Positions 22,802-31,577 of a DNA stretch of 41,714 bases are shown in pieces. A program made the translations under genes and the position numbers. Below the pieces are notes generated by a model. It was not told where the DNA came from, ran no database searches, and worked only from the letters and a program-made list of their open reading frames with translations. Numbering within the stretch: position 1 is the stretch's first letter; each line of letters starts with the position of its first letter. This DNA is from Deltaproteobacteria bacterium (lineage in GTDB: Bacteria; Desulfobacterota; BSN033; UBA1163), in NCBI GenBank assembly GCA_016874935.1, contig VGSS01000011.1, forward strand, positions 1-41,714, written 5' to 3'.

Positions 22802-23518
22802 ATGGCTGAGCGGGACCCGATCGATCTGATCAAAAACCAATTAAGCCGATGGGAGGGAATGGCAGACCTCCATCCTGACCACGAGCTTTTCAAACAATGG
22901 CAAGCCGAAACCCGAACCATACTGGAAAAGGTTTTCAATCCCAAATCGACTCATGTTCAAAATTTCATGGCCCTTCGGTTTCGAGAGGTCAGCGTAAAAG
23001 CATTTGATTCTCCGGAGATCAATAAAATCAACTCTGCGCGCTATAAAAGGGATATCGAGAATGCAAAAAATATCCTGCTTTCGGCTATCAAAGAATTGAC
23101 TCTCGATCGAACCCTCTTTAAGAAAATCCAGACCACCCCAAAAACAGTGGAGATCTCCCTCACGGGCGAATATTTCATCTCCACTGGAATAACAGATCCT
23201 GAGGTGAGAAAGGCTATTGAACTCGCTTTTGAGGGGAGCGGTTTGACCTCTGTTTATGGCGGCGCCCTTTCGGGGGAAGGGGAACCCCTTAATCAACGGA
23301 TAGATCACATCAAACGTGCCAGGTTTGGAATTTATGACCCTTCATCTCCCAACAAGGAGGCGCTCCTCGAACTGGGGGTCGCCCTCGGCATGGGGAAAAA
23401 GGTGACGATCATTTATCAAAAAGGTTTTAGATTCCCCGAAATGATGAGGAAATTTCCCAAAATCGAATATGAAAATCTCACCGAACTCACCGACCAATTG
23501 AAGAAAAAAATGGGCTGA
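22802..23518 (+). CDS. TIR / nucleoside 2-deoxyribosyltransferase-like protein with N-terminal helical domain
   Basis: 238 residues. The N-terminal ~115 residues are predicted helical and charged (LIKNQLSRWEGMADLHPDHE, FKQWQAETRTILEKVF). The C-terminal ~120 residues look like a Rossmann-type nucleotide fold: VEISLTGEYFISTG, then IKRARFGIYDPSSPNKEALLELGVALGMGKKVTIIY. That last pattern is typical of deoxyribosyltransferase-like and TIR-like domains, with the glutamate in LLELG as candidate catalytic residue. Such domains occur in anti-phage systems, but no partner defence gene lies beside it. The start follows GGAGAATTAAAT. Function is inferred, not established. Confidence 0.68.
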   Translation: MAERDPIDLIKNQLSRWEGMADLHPDHELFKQWQAETRTILEKVFNPKSTHVQNFMALRFREVSVKAFDSPEINKINSARYKRDIENAKNILLSAIKELTLDRTLFKKIQTTPKTVEISLTGEYFISTGITDPEVRKAIELAFEGSGLTSVYGGALSGEGEPLNQRIDHIKRARFGIYDPSSPNKEALLELGVALGMGKKVTIIYQKGFRFPEMMRKFPKIEYENLTELTDQLKKKMG

Positions 23519-23779
23519 GAATGAGCGAAGTCCGTCCTGACTGAATCTGGACGCTACTAAAAAAGGGGGGGCGTTAGCTAACCAATCATTACATGCAACT
23601 GAGTCATTATAAAACTCTCCCAGAGAGCACTGAAATTCTTTTGCTATCTGATTACATTGATTAAAAAAATGACTCGACAGATTTTCCTTTATTTATCCAT
23701 GCATTTCTAATCTGTGTAATTATCGCTAATCGGTGTAATCAGAGATTTCTGGACTTTCTCAGAAATCTCCCTAAAATTC
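23519..23779. other. Non-coding gap before the CoA-transferase promoter
   Basis: AT-rich, with the word TCTGTGTAATTATCGCTAAT and a similar GTGTAAT repeat near 23710-23745. No gene recognised. Confidence 0.4.
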
Positions 23780-23830
23780 TTGACATCGGGAACGGCTTGG
23801 GTATATAACATTTCTTGTATACAGTATCCA
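23780..23830 (+). promoter_or_regulatory. CoA-transferase promoter with shared TGTATAC palindrome
   Basis: TTGACA (23780-23785) is followed by a TATATAA stretch (23802-23808) as -10. TGTATACAGTATCCA (23816-23830) lies just downstream and matches the perfect palindrome at 779-793 in 14 of 15 bases. Its position over the transcription start suggests repression. Confidence 0.68.
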
Positions 23831-23855
23831 ATCAATTGACCTTGGGGTTGCAGGG

Positions 23856-25055
23856 ATGGAAGAGGTTGACCTTTTCAAAAAGATAACGGTGTTAAGCCTG
23901 GAACAGGCCACGGTCCTTCCCTATCTGACCCTCCGTCTCGTTGAGGACGGAGCCAGGGTGATTCGCATCGAGCATCCGGTCTATGGCGACCCCAACCGGA
24001 GAGTGGGAGAAGATGTTCTGAAAGAAGACCGAATGTTCTCCTACTTTCTTCCGATCAACGCAGGGAAAAAGGCTCTGACTCTGGATATAGGAGCGCCGGA
24101 AGGTCGGGAGATTCTGAAAAAGCTGATCCTCAAGCTAAAGGTGGATATTTTTGCCACCAATCAATTGCCTAAAAATTATCCCAAACTCGGGATCGAGTAT
24201 GAAACGCTCAGGCAGATTAAAGAGGACATCATCTGGCTTGGGATGACCGGCTTTGGCCCGCAAAGCAATGAGGCGGCATACGATCCTATCTTGCAGGCCA
24301 GGGGCGGGTTGATGGAATTGACCGGTGAGAGAGATGGTTCTCCCCAGGTCCTGGGCATACCACTTCCCGATATGGGCGCAAGTGAACACGGTTATGGCCT
24401 CTTGATGAAGGCCCTCTATGAGAGAGCGGTCACAGGCAAAGGAAGCCGCATCGACCTCTCCATGTTTGAGAGCACAACATCCTGGCTCACCCAGCCAATC
24501 ACCCATACGGTTACATTTAAGAAGAAGGTGGCACGAAGGGGAAATACCCACGAATTCTTTGCTCCGGTCTCTGTCTATGAGACAAAAAACGGATATGCCT
24601 ATATCGCGGTCGGGAATGACCGGCAATGGGAAACAATGACGAAAATTCCGGGATTCGAATCTCTTTACAAGAAAGAATACGAACGGAATGCGGGCCGGAT
24701 TGCGGATGTGAGCCATTTAAATCAGGCGGTCAATGCGATTACTAAAAATTTAATGACGGAGGAGCTCATCGACATCTTCAACAAGGCCACGATCCCCATT
24801 TCAAAAGTGAATACGATCGAAGAAGTGGTTAATGACCCTCTGGTGAAACCCAATCTCATCCGGAGCAAAGACTCCAAAACAGGGCTTGAAATAACTGTGG
24901 CGCCTCCTCCCTTTATGACCCCCTATCTGAAATCAACCGGGCAGACACTCCCTTTCCCTCCTCGATTCGGGGAGCATAATGAGGAGATCTACGGCGGCCT
25001 GTTAGGATACAGCCCGGAACGGCTGAAGGAGTTGAAGGAGAAGAACATTATTTAA
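23856..25055 (+). CDS. Family III (CaiB/BaiF-type) CoA-transferase
   Basis: A 399-residue class III CoA-transferase. These move CoA between carboxylic acids. The catalytic aspartate is Asp172 in GIPLPDMGASEHGYG. Other family marks are ARVIRIEHP, NAGKKALTLDIGAPEGREIL and GKGSRIDLSMFES. The length is normal. It opens a plus-strand unit with an acyl-CoA dehydrogenase and etfBA, so it probably activates the acid that the dehydrogenase oxidises. The acid is unknown. The ribosome site is weak (GGGG, 8 nt upstream). Confidence 0.92.
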   Translation: MEEVDLFKKITVLSLEQATVLPYLTLRLVEDGARVIRIEHPVYGDPNRRVGEDVLKEDRMFSYFLPINAGKKALTLDIGAPEGREILKKLILKLKVDIFATNQLPKNYPKLGIEYETLRQIKEDIIWLGMTGFGPQSNEAAYDPILQARGGLMELTGERDGSPQVLGIPLPDMGASEHGYGLLMKALYERAVTGKGSRIDLSMFESTTSWLTQPITHTVTFKKKVARRGNTHEFFAPVSVYETKNGYAYIAVGNDRQWETMTKIPGFESLYKKEYERNAGRIADVSHLNQAVNAITKNLMTEELIDIFNKATIPISKVNTIEEVVNDPLVKPNLIRSKDSKTGLEITVAPPPFMTPYLKSTGQTLPFPPRFGEHNEEIYGGLLGYSPERLKELKEKNII

Positions 25056-25120
25056 TTTCGGAATTCGGATTGCGGATTTCGGAATTAAATTCCGCATTCC
25101 GCAATCTGCAATCCACAATC
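25054..25120. repeat. Word-array stem-loop built of GGATTGCGGATTTCGG-type repeats
   Basis: The left arm uses GGATTGCGGATTTCGGAATT and the right arm its complements (AATTCCGCATTCCGCAATC). It starts at the CoA-transferase stop codon and ends just before the acyl-CoA dehydrogenase ribosome site. The same words make up the optional N-terminus of iorB at 9484-9530. Confidence 0.7.
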
Positions 25121-25136
25121 AATAAAGGAGTGAGAT

Positions 25137-26297
25137 ATGTCTCTCGATTTTTCTTTTACCGAAGAACATGAGTTTTTCAGGCAGACCGTGCGGGATGCCG
25201 TGAATCGGCTGATCATGCCCAGGGTTAAGGAATTAGACGAAAAGGAGGAATTCCCCTGGGACCTCTGGAAGGAATTTGCCGGCCTCGGGTATCTCGGTTT
25301 AAGGCATAAAGAAAAATATGGCGGAATGGAGACCGATACGATCATCCAGATGATCTTCTACGAGGAACTGGCCAGAGGGTCCTGTGGGTTTGCGATGTCG
25401 GCGATCATGCAGATCCTGATGGGAACTTACTTCATCGCCCGTTTCGGAAACGAAGAGATTAAGCAGAGGATCCTGGTCCCTGCCATCAAAGGCGAAAAGA
25501 TCGGGACGATCTGCTTTACCGAAGACCAGTCCGGCTCTGACCTTGGCGGGACGAGAACGCTTGCCACCAAAGTGGACGGCGGCTGGAGGGTCAATGGCCG
25601 AAAACAGTGGGTGACCAATGGCCCCATTGCCTCCTTTGCCACGATCATGGCTACGGTTGACCCGAAGCTTGGGCTTAAAGGGCTTAACTTCTACCTGGTC
25701 GAAAAGAAGACCGAGACCCAGGATGGGTTTACGGTCGGCCAGAGGCTTCATAAACTGGGCTCTCGGTGTTCAGTGACAGGGGAGCTGGTCCTCGACAATG
25801 TCTTCATCCCTGACGAGAACTTCCTCGGAGAAGAGATCGGAAAAGGCGTTCAGTATGCAGGAGAGATTCTCAACGAAGTCCGTGTTATGACCGGAATGAA
25901 TGCCCTGGCCATTGCCAAGGAATCCATGGAGGATGCAAGACAGTATGCCAATAACCGGATCGCCTTTGGAAACGCCATCAGCAGGTACCAGTTGATCCGT
26001 GAAAAATTTGCCAAATACTGGGCCTGGTATGAGGCCTCGAGGACCTTCCTCTACAGATGCGCCTGGATGATTCAGAGCAACATCCCCTGCACCAATGAAT
26101 GCATGCTGGCAAAATATCATTCCACGGAGATGTGCATGTATGCTGTTGAGGAGGCGATGAGGATTTACGGCGGAAACGCCTTCTGCAGTGAATATCCTGT
26201 CCAGCGGTTCTGGCGGGACGCCAAATTCCTACTCTACGGCGGCGGCACCCACGAAGTCCTGTGCGATTATCTGGGAAGAGTATATTGTAAAGATTGA
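25137..26297 (+). CDS. Acyl-CoA dehydrogenase
   Basis: 386 residues, normal length. The FAD-binding segment ICFTEDQSGSDLGG and the substrate region KQWVTNGPIASFA are present. The catalytic base is expected at Glu373 in GGGTHEVLCDYLGR, in place of the commoner YEGT. It introduces a double bond next to the thioester and passes electrons to ETF; etfBA follows. The start follows AAAGGAGTGAG. It differs clearly from the dehydrogenases at 39668 and 40888. Confidence 0.93.
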   Translation: MSLDFSFTEEHEFFRQTVRDAVNRLIMPRVKELDEKEEFPWDLWKEFAGLGYLGLRHKEKYGGMETDTIIQMIFYEELARGSCGFAMSAIMQILMGTYFIARFGNEEIKQRILVPAIKGEKIGTICFTEDQSGSDLGGTRTLATKVDGGWRVNGRKQWVTNGPIASFATIMATVDPKLGLKGLNFYLVEKKTETQDGFTVGQRLHKLGSRCSVTGELVLDNVFIPDENFLGEEIGKGVQYAGEILNEVRVMTGMNALAIAKESMEDARQYANNRIAFGNAISRYQLIREKFAKYWAWYEASRTFLYRCAWMIQSNIPCTNECMLAKYHSTEMCMYAVEEAMRIYGGNAFCSEYPVQRFWRDAKFLLYGGGTHEVLCDYLGRVYCKD

Positions 26298-26625
26298 AAT
26301 TCGAAGCACGAAATCTGAAATTCGAAACAATTACGAATATTCAAAATACAGATGACCGAAACAGAAAAGAATAGTTTAAGAATTCGAAAATTTGTATCAA
26401 TTTAGCGCTTTGAAAATGGTTTAGTGATTCGGCTAATCAGCTTGTCATTCCTGCGGAGGCAGGAATCCAGAGTTTTAGATTCTGGATTCCCGTTTTCACG
26501 GGAATGACATAAATGGGGATTTTTTCAAAACGCTAAAGTGTTACGAAAATTTGAATTTAGGATTTGTTTCGGATTGGTCCGAGACGGACGCTTCGCCCGA
26601 TATTCGGATTTCGGATTTATTGGAG
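26298..26625. repeat. TCGAAGCACGAAAT...CGGACGCTTCGCCCGATATTCG element, interrupted copy
   Basis: Its ends match the element at 38430-38588: a left AATTCGAAGCACGAAAT block and a right block with TTTCGGATTGGTCC and GGACGCTTCGCCCGATATTCG. The ends are partly complementary to each other. A MITE-like element sits inside (26401-26537). The right end lies just before the etfB ribosome site. Confidence 0.7.
26401..26537. mobile_element. MITE-like element with TTTAGCG terminal repeats, nested
   Basis: 137 bp. TTTAGCGCTTTGAAAA at the left and its complement at the right agree at 15 of 16 positions. The TA dinucleotides at both ends fit a TA target. The core is a GTCATTCC...GGAATCCAG palindrome followed by a GGGAATGAC half, as in the element at 22623-22770. 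It interrupts another repeat. Confidence 0.72.
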
Positions 26626-26631
26626 GTTGGG

Positions 26632-27405
26632 ATGGAAATCTATGTCCTCGTCAAACAGGTTCCTGATCCTGAGGCGATCGTGAAGGTCAAATCCGATTCG
26701 GAACTGGAGATTGAAAATAAATATTTCACCAGCTTCTTCGATGAGATCGCTATCGAGGCCGGTCTGAAACTGAAAGAGAAGACCGGCGGCAAAGTGACGG
26801 TTCTCACCGTTGATAACCGGAGAGTGGACGCCCTGAGAAGGGGCATCTCTATGGGAGCGGACGACGCCGTTCAGATCGCTGATCCGGCTCTGGAAGGCGC
26901 CGACCAGTTTGCCCTTGCCAGAACCCTTTCAACCTATCTCAAAGATAAACCCTTTGATCTCATTCTGACAGGAAGGCAGGCCATGGATGATGATGCAGGC
27001 ATAGTCGGGCCTGCGGTTGCCGAATGCCTTGGTATCCCTCATATCCATTCCATCATTGGGCTCGAGGTGGATGATCAGAAGAAGGAGGCAAAAGTCCTGA
27101 GAGAGGTTGAAAATGGGAAAGAAAGTCTGACCTGTCCCCTCCCTGCCCTCTTCACCTGCCAGAAGGGGCTCAACGTTCCGAGAATTCCTCTGGTGATGAA
27201 TGTGATGAAGGCGATGAAGGCCCAAATTAAGAAGGTGGACTTGGCTTCACTCGGATTAGGCCCATCCGACGTGAGTCCTTATATCAAAATAGAAAAATAT
27301 GTTCCGCCACCGAAAAGGCCTCCGGTGAAAATGGTTAAAGAGGACTTCCCCCAGAATGTGAAAACGCTGGTCAAACTGCTCAGGGAAGAAGCGAAAGTCA
27401 TATAG
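26632..27405 (+). CDS. etfB: Electron transfer flavoprotein beta subunit
   Basis: About 257 residues. MEIYVLVKQVPDPEAIVKV is the standard start, and DDDAGIVGPAVAECLGIPHI is the nucleotide (AMP-type) binding region. The frame extends upstream to 26551 through repeat sequence; the ATG at 26632 follows GGAGGTTGG and is preferred. Together with EtfA it takes electrons from acyl-CoA dehydrogenases. Whether this ETF is bifurcating cannot be decided by eye. Confidence 0.93.
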   Translation: MEIYVLVKQVPDPEAIVKVKSDSELEIENKYFTSFFDEIAIEAGLKLKEKTGGKVTVLTVDNRRVDALRRGISMGADDAVQIADPALEGADQFALARTLSTYLKDKPFDLILTGRQAMDDDAGIVGPAVAECLGIPHIHSIIGLEVDDQKKEAKVLREVENGKESLTCPLPALFTCQKGLNVPRIPLVMNVMKAMKAQIKKVDLASLGLGPSDVSPYIKIEKYVPPPKRPPVKMVKEDFPQNVKTLVKLLREEAKVI

Positions 27406-27489
27406 GATAGTGGAGGGTAGAGAGTAGAATGTGGTGTGAAAAGATCCACCCTTCTCTCCACACACCGCCTTCTACGTTCCACCTACGAA
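27406..27489. repeat. Word-array stem-loop between etfB and etfA
   Basis: The left arm repeats GTGGAGGGTAGAGAGTAGAA-like words and the right arm TTCTACGTTCCACC-like complements. Degenerate, but with the same plan as the other word arrays. Confidence 0.55.
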
Positions 27490-27507
27490 TTTTAAGAGAG
27501 GTGTACC

Positions 27508-28500
27508 ATGTCTAACGACATCTGGGTTCTTGCAGAGCATCACGAAGGAAAGGTAAAAAAGATTACCTTTGAACTTCTCTCTGCGGGAATCGATTTTTCA
27601 AAAAAGACAGGCCAGGAGGTCGCCGCCCTTCTTCTGGGAAGCGGCCTTGAGGAAGCGGTAAAGAGTCTAACCCCTTTTGCGGATAAAATTTATTTAATGG
27701 ATGCCCCATCCTTCACCCCCTATACTTCGGACGCCTATTTAGCGAGTATCGCCTCGCTGATAAAAGAACATCAACCCTCCATTCTTTTAGGAGGCGCCAC
27801 ATCCACCGGAAAGGACCTCTTTCCGAGACTGGCCATGCATCTTCAAACAGGCTATGCGCCTGACTGCACGGGTTTGTCTATGGGAGAGGATGGAAAACTC
27901 ACAGCCAGGCGCCCCCTTTTCGGTGGGAAGGTCTTTGCGGAAATGGCTTTTTCCGAAGCCAGACCCCGGATGGCAACAGTGAGAAACAATGCCTTTCTCG
28001 TCAATGAAAACCCGGGTAAATCTGCGAAGGTGATTTCGGTTCCTCCCCATATCGATCCCTCCTTATTAAAGAAGAAGGTGACCGGATTCGAGAAAGCCAC
28101 CGGTGCAAAACTCGACATTACGGAGGCCGATATCGTAGTGGCAGCAGGCAGAGGGATCAAAGCCCCTGAAAATTTTAAGTTGATCGAAGATCTGGCAGAT
28201 GTCTTAAATGGGTCGGTTGGGACGACACGAGCCACCGTGGATGAAGGATGGAGGGACCTCAAAGACCAGATCGGAAAGAGCGGGAAGAACATCTCCGCCA
28301 AGCTCTATATGGCCTTTGGCATCTCAGGAGCCATACACCACGTCCTGGGGATTGGCACATGCAAAACGGTCGTCGCCGTGGATACTGACCCGAATGCCCT
28401 CATCTTCAATTACGCAGATTATGGCATCGCCGGAGATCTTTTCCAGATCGTTCCTGCATTAACGGAAGAATTTAAAAAAGCTCTGGTAGCGGATCAATAG
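27508..28500 (+). CDS. etfA: Electron transfer flavoprotein alpha subunit
   Basis: 330 residues. The C-terminal FAD domain shows VAAGRGI, GTTRATVDEGW, QIGKSGKNISAKLY, GISGAIHHVLGI and DYGIAGDLFQIVP. The common GAIQH reads GAIHH and the QTGK threonine is Ser, both near the flavin, so the redox potential could differ from model ETFs. The start follows AGAGGTG. The gene ends facing the minus-strand URO-D-like gene. Confidence 0.94.
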   Translation: MSNDIWVLAEHHEGKVKKITFELLSAGIDFSKKTGQEVAALLLGSGLEEAVKSLTPFADKIYLMDAPSFTPYTSDAYLASIASLIKEHQPSILLGGATSTGKDLFPRLAMHLQTGYAPDCTGLSMGEDGKLTARRPLFGGKVFAEMAFSEARPRMATVRNNAFLVNENPGKSAKVISVPPHIDPSLLKKKVTGFEKATGAKLDITEADIVVAAGRGIKAPENFKLIEDLADVLNGSVGTTRATVDEGWRDLKDQIGKSGKNISAKLYMAFGISGAIHHVLGIGTCKTVVAVDTDPNALIFNYADYGIAGDLFQIVPALTEEFKKALVADQ

Positions 28501-28543
28501 GTAAGAAATACCGAAGGGCTTTTGAGACCTGCACTTCTCATGA

Positions 28544-29602
28544 TTAAGGATAAACTCCGGCGACCTGGGCATAACGACACATTTCCATGAGGGCTTCTAT
28601 CTCAACCCCCTCATGGGCTGAACCAGCAATGGAGAGGATGAACCCGCCTCCCTCCATCCCTTCCCTGAGACTACGGTCCACTTCTTTTCGAACCAACGAC
28701 AAATCCTTCTGGCACATAATCTCGTTTCCATCCACATTTCCCATCAACACCAAATCTTTACCAAATTCTTTCTTGATTTCCTTCATATTCATGCCGGCTC
28801 CTGGTTCGATACCATGAAGGCCCTTGATTCCGGCTTCAATGGCCAGGGGAATGTAATCCCGGATGTAACCTTCCGAATGCCAGAACACAGGAACAGGGAT
28901 TGCATCAACGATGCGCCGATAGTAAGGAAAAGCTAATTCTTTAAAATCCTTGGGCGAGATATAGCCATGGTCTTTAAACCCCATATCATCCCCCATGACC
29001 ACAAAATCCACTCCCAAGGTGACTGCGAACTTCGAGGTTTGAATGAACCATTCCGTCTTTAGCTCCACACTTTCCTGGATCAACGCTCTTTTATCAAATA
29101 GCGCATAGCTGAATTCTACGAGGCCGAAACATTCAATGGTCAACCCGAGTGGGCCTGAATGGGAGAAGAGGGCATAGGCATGATCAGGGTAGTTTTTCTT
29201 CCAATCTTCGATGAGGGGCTGATTGAATCGCTCTTCTAACTTCAACTCAGGTGAGTATTTTTGTAGGTCTTCCAAGGTCGCAACAGCTCCTCCCAGATAG
29301 CGGCCATGCATCCACCGTCTGCCAAATTCATCAACTCCGTTCCAGCCAGCTGAACCAGAACCTCCGAGGGATTCCTCTTGAGGAGGTGGAGAAGATGAAA
29401 AACCCAGGCCGGATGGTTTATCTTCACACCATGCTTTCCTCCCAACGACAAAGACATCCACCCCGAGTCGCTTCCATGTCTTCACCATGTCATGATCTCC
29501 AAGGGCGCGAACAAACTTTGCCTCAAGGGTATTGAAAAAAAGAGGCACACGATCCGGTGTCTTATGGTTGATGGTGATAAGAACTCGTTCCCTTGAATTC
29601 AT
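28544..29602 (-). CDS. Uroporphyrinogen decarboxylase (URO-D) superfamily protein
   Basis: 352 residues of the COG0407 fold, starting MNSRERVLITINHKTPDRVP. Corrinoid methyltransferases of this fold bind zinc through HxC; here the equivalent strand reads FWHSEGYI, so the cysteine is absent. A later GIEPGAGMNMKEIKKEFG and LMGNVDGNE fit the uncharacterised branch. It is not expected to make haem. The frame opens at 29635; the ATG at 29602 follows AAGGAAACCG. It is the last gene of the TetR-ligase-TRAP unit, so its substrate may be the imported compound. Confidence 0.85.
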   Translation of the reverse strand: MNSRERVLITINHKTPDRVPLFFNTLEAKFVRALGDHDMVKTWKRLGVDVFVVGRKAWCEDKPSGLGFSSSPPPQEESLGGSGSAGWNGVDEFGRRWMHGRYLGGAVATLEDLQKYSPELKLEERFNQPLIEDWKKNYPDHAYALFSHSGPLGLTIECFGLVEFSYALFDKRALIQESVELKTEWFIQTSKFAVTLGVDFVVMGDDMGFKDHGYISPKDFKELAFPYYRRIVDAIPVPVFWHSEGYIRDYIPLAIEAGIKGLHGIEPGAGMNMKEIKKEFGKDLVLMGNVDGNEIMCQKDLSLVRKEVDRSLREGMEGGGFILSIAGSAHEGVEIEALMEMCRYAQVAGVYP

Positions 29603-29666
29603 CGGTTTCCTTTTTTTCAAAGACCCCGCTTTCAAAAGAAGACCTTCATGATATCATGCAGCGAGG

Positions 29667-30971
29667 TCACTTGGTTACAAAACCTGGCAGAAACAAGGCG
29701 ATGGAAGGAAAAAGAATCAGAAGGATGGTACAAACGATGATTGCGCCGAGGAAAGGAAAGATTCCCTTGAATATGGTCTCAAGGGGGACATCTACGGCTA
29801 CCCCTTTGATCACATAGACATTTATCCCCACGGGCGGCGTAATAACCCCCATCTCGCCGACTAACACAATGATGACTCCAAACCATATGGGATCAAAACC
29901 TAATTTGAGTATGACCGGATACAGAATAGGCACGGTAAGGGTAATCAGGGCCAATGAATCCATAAAACAACCGCCGATTAAATACCCAAATATGATAAAA
30001 CCCATAATCACATGAGGAGACATCCCGAGCCCCCCTACCCACTCTGAGAGCTCAAAAGGAACCCTGGTCACCGCCATGAAACGGCCAAAAAGCGTAGCCC
30101 CGGTGATAATAAGAAAGACCATCGCCGAAATTCGCGTCGTCTCAGACAGAGAGTCAAGCAAACCTCTCCAGGTAAGTTTCCGCCTTGCCAGGGCCAGCAC
30201 TAACGTTCCTGCAGCTCCTGCAGCGCCCGCTTCCGTAGGAGTAAACCAGCCCACAAAAAGACCGCCCATGACCAGGGCAAACAGGATCAACATCTCGATG
30301 ATACCCGAGAGGGAAGCAATCCGTTCTTTCCAGCTTGACTTCTCTCCCGCAGGAGCAAGAGCGGGTCTGAAGCGGCAGAGAAGGAAGACCACCAGGCCGA
30401 ACAATGCAGTAAGAAGCAACCCTGGCAGAATTCCGGCGGCAAAGAGTTTTCCTATGGATTGCTCTGTCATGATCCCATAGATGATCAAGACCGTGCTTGG
30501 CGGGATAAGTATGGCCAGACTCCCGGCAGCAGCAACGCAGCCGGTGGCCAGAGAGGGGTCGTAATGATATCTCCTCATCTCAGGCAACGTGACCTTGCCC
30601 ATGGCAGCCGCTCCGGCAATGGTTGAACCGCACATGGCACCAAAACCGGCACAGGCCATGACCGTGGACAAGGCCAGTCCTCCGCGCAGTTGCGCAAAAA
30701 ATTTATGGGCTGCATCGTAAAGCCGGCCCCCCATCCCTGAATGGAAGGCAAGGGTTCCCATAAATACAAACATGGGAACGACTGTTAAGGAATTGGATGA
30801 AAACATCACCCAAAAATCCTTAGCCAGGAGGCTAAGCCCGCCTCCTACTGAAACCATATAAGAGAAGCCGAGAAAACCGACCAGAGCCATCACATAGGCT
30901 ACCGGCATCCGCAAAAGGAAGAGGAAAAGAAGCAGTACGATACTGATGATCGCTATTGTTCCCGGGTTCAT
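29667..30971 (-). CDS. dctM: TRAP transporter large permease, DctM-type
   Basis: 434 residues with about 12 hydrophobic segments. DctM marks include FMGTLAFHSGMGGRLYDAAHKF, GFGAMCGSTIAGAAAMG and LIPPSTVLIIYGIMTEQSIGKLF. It forms the main transport channel for sodium-driven uptake with DctP and DctQ. Its ATG overlaps the DctQ stop (ATGA). Confidence 0.94.
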   Translation of the reverse strand: MNPGTIAIISIVLLLFLFLLRMPVAYVMALVGFLGFSYMVSVGGGLSLLAKDFWVMFSSNSLTVVPMFVFMGTLAFHSGMGGRLYDAAHKFFAQLRGGLALSTVMACAGFGAMCGSTIAGAAAMGKVTLPEMRRYHYDPSLATGCVAAAGSLAILIPPSTVLIIYGIMTEQSIGKLFAAGILPGLLLTALFGLVVFLLCRFRPALAPAGEKSSWKERIASLSGIIEMLILFALVMGGLFVGWFTPTEAGAAGAAGTLVLALARRKLTWRGLLDSLSETTRISAMVFLIITGATLFGRFMAVTRVPFELSEWVGGLGMSPHVIMGFIIFGYLIGGCFMDSLALITLTVPILYPVILKLGFDPIWFGVIIVLVGEMGVITPPVGINVYVIKGVAVDVPLETIFKGIFPFLGAIIVCTILLILFPSIALFLPGFVTK

Positions 30972-31453
30972 TTCTTCACCGCCTTACTGAATGATTTTAT
31001 AAGGTCAAACAGAATAACCATGCAGAGCAAAATACAGCCAAAGGAAACAACATAAATATAGGGATAGAAAGGAATGAGCGCGGTCATGGATACCTCACCG
31101 GCTCGCCGCATTTCTCCTGCCAACACCATGCATTGCCAGGTGATTAAGGAGAAAATGGCAAGGCTAAGAATATTGGTAAAGATGCCAACGATTCCCTGGA
31201 CACGATCCGAAAACCTGACCATAAGCAGCTCTACTTCAATATGGCCTTTTCGGACAGCGCAATAGGCAATGGCCAAAGAAACCATGATCGCTCCTAAAAA
31301 ACAGACATAATCGTAAGTGCCATGAATGGGTTTCCAGACCTTCCTCAGTATGATATTGCCAACAACGAGAAGCAACATGGCCATAACGGCAACCTGCGCG
31401 ATCCAGTCACAGAACTTGCTTACAAACTCCACCGTGCGGTTAAGAAAAACCAT
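30968..31453 (-). CDS. dctQ: TRAP transporter small permease, DctQ-type
   Basis: 161 residues with four predicted membrane segments and the family pattern (RKVWKPIHGTYDYVCFLGAI, AYCAVRKGHIEVELL). It partners DctM in the membrane, and its stop overlaps the DctM start by 4 bp. Confidence 0.9.
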   Translation of the reverse strand: MVFLNRTVEFVSKFCDWIAQVAVMAMLLLVVGNIILRKVWKPIHGTYDYVCFLGAIMVSLAIAYCAVRKGHIEVELLMVRFSDRVQGIVGIFTNILSLAIFSLITWQCMVLAGEMRRAGEVSMTALIPFYPYIYVVSFGCILLCMVILFDLIKSFSKAVKK

Positions 31454-31577
31454 CTGATCTAACCCTCCCAGAATATAAAGATAAAAAATAGAGGGTGCCC
31501 CTCTTAGTCTATCCTAAACCAGCGGGGCACCCATTCAATAGGTTTTTATCTCATAAGTTTCAGGTGCGTCCGTCTCC

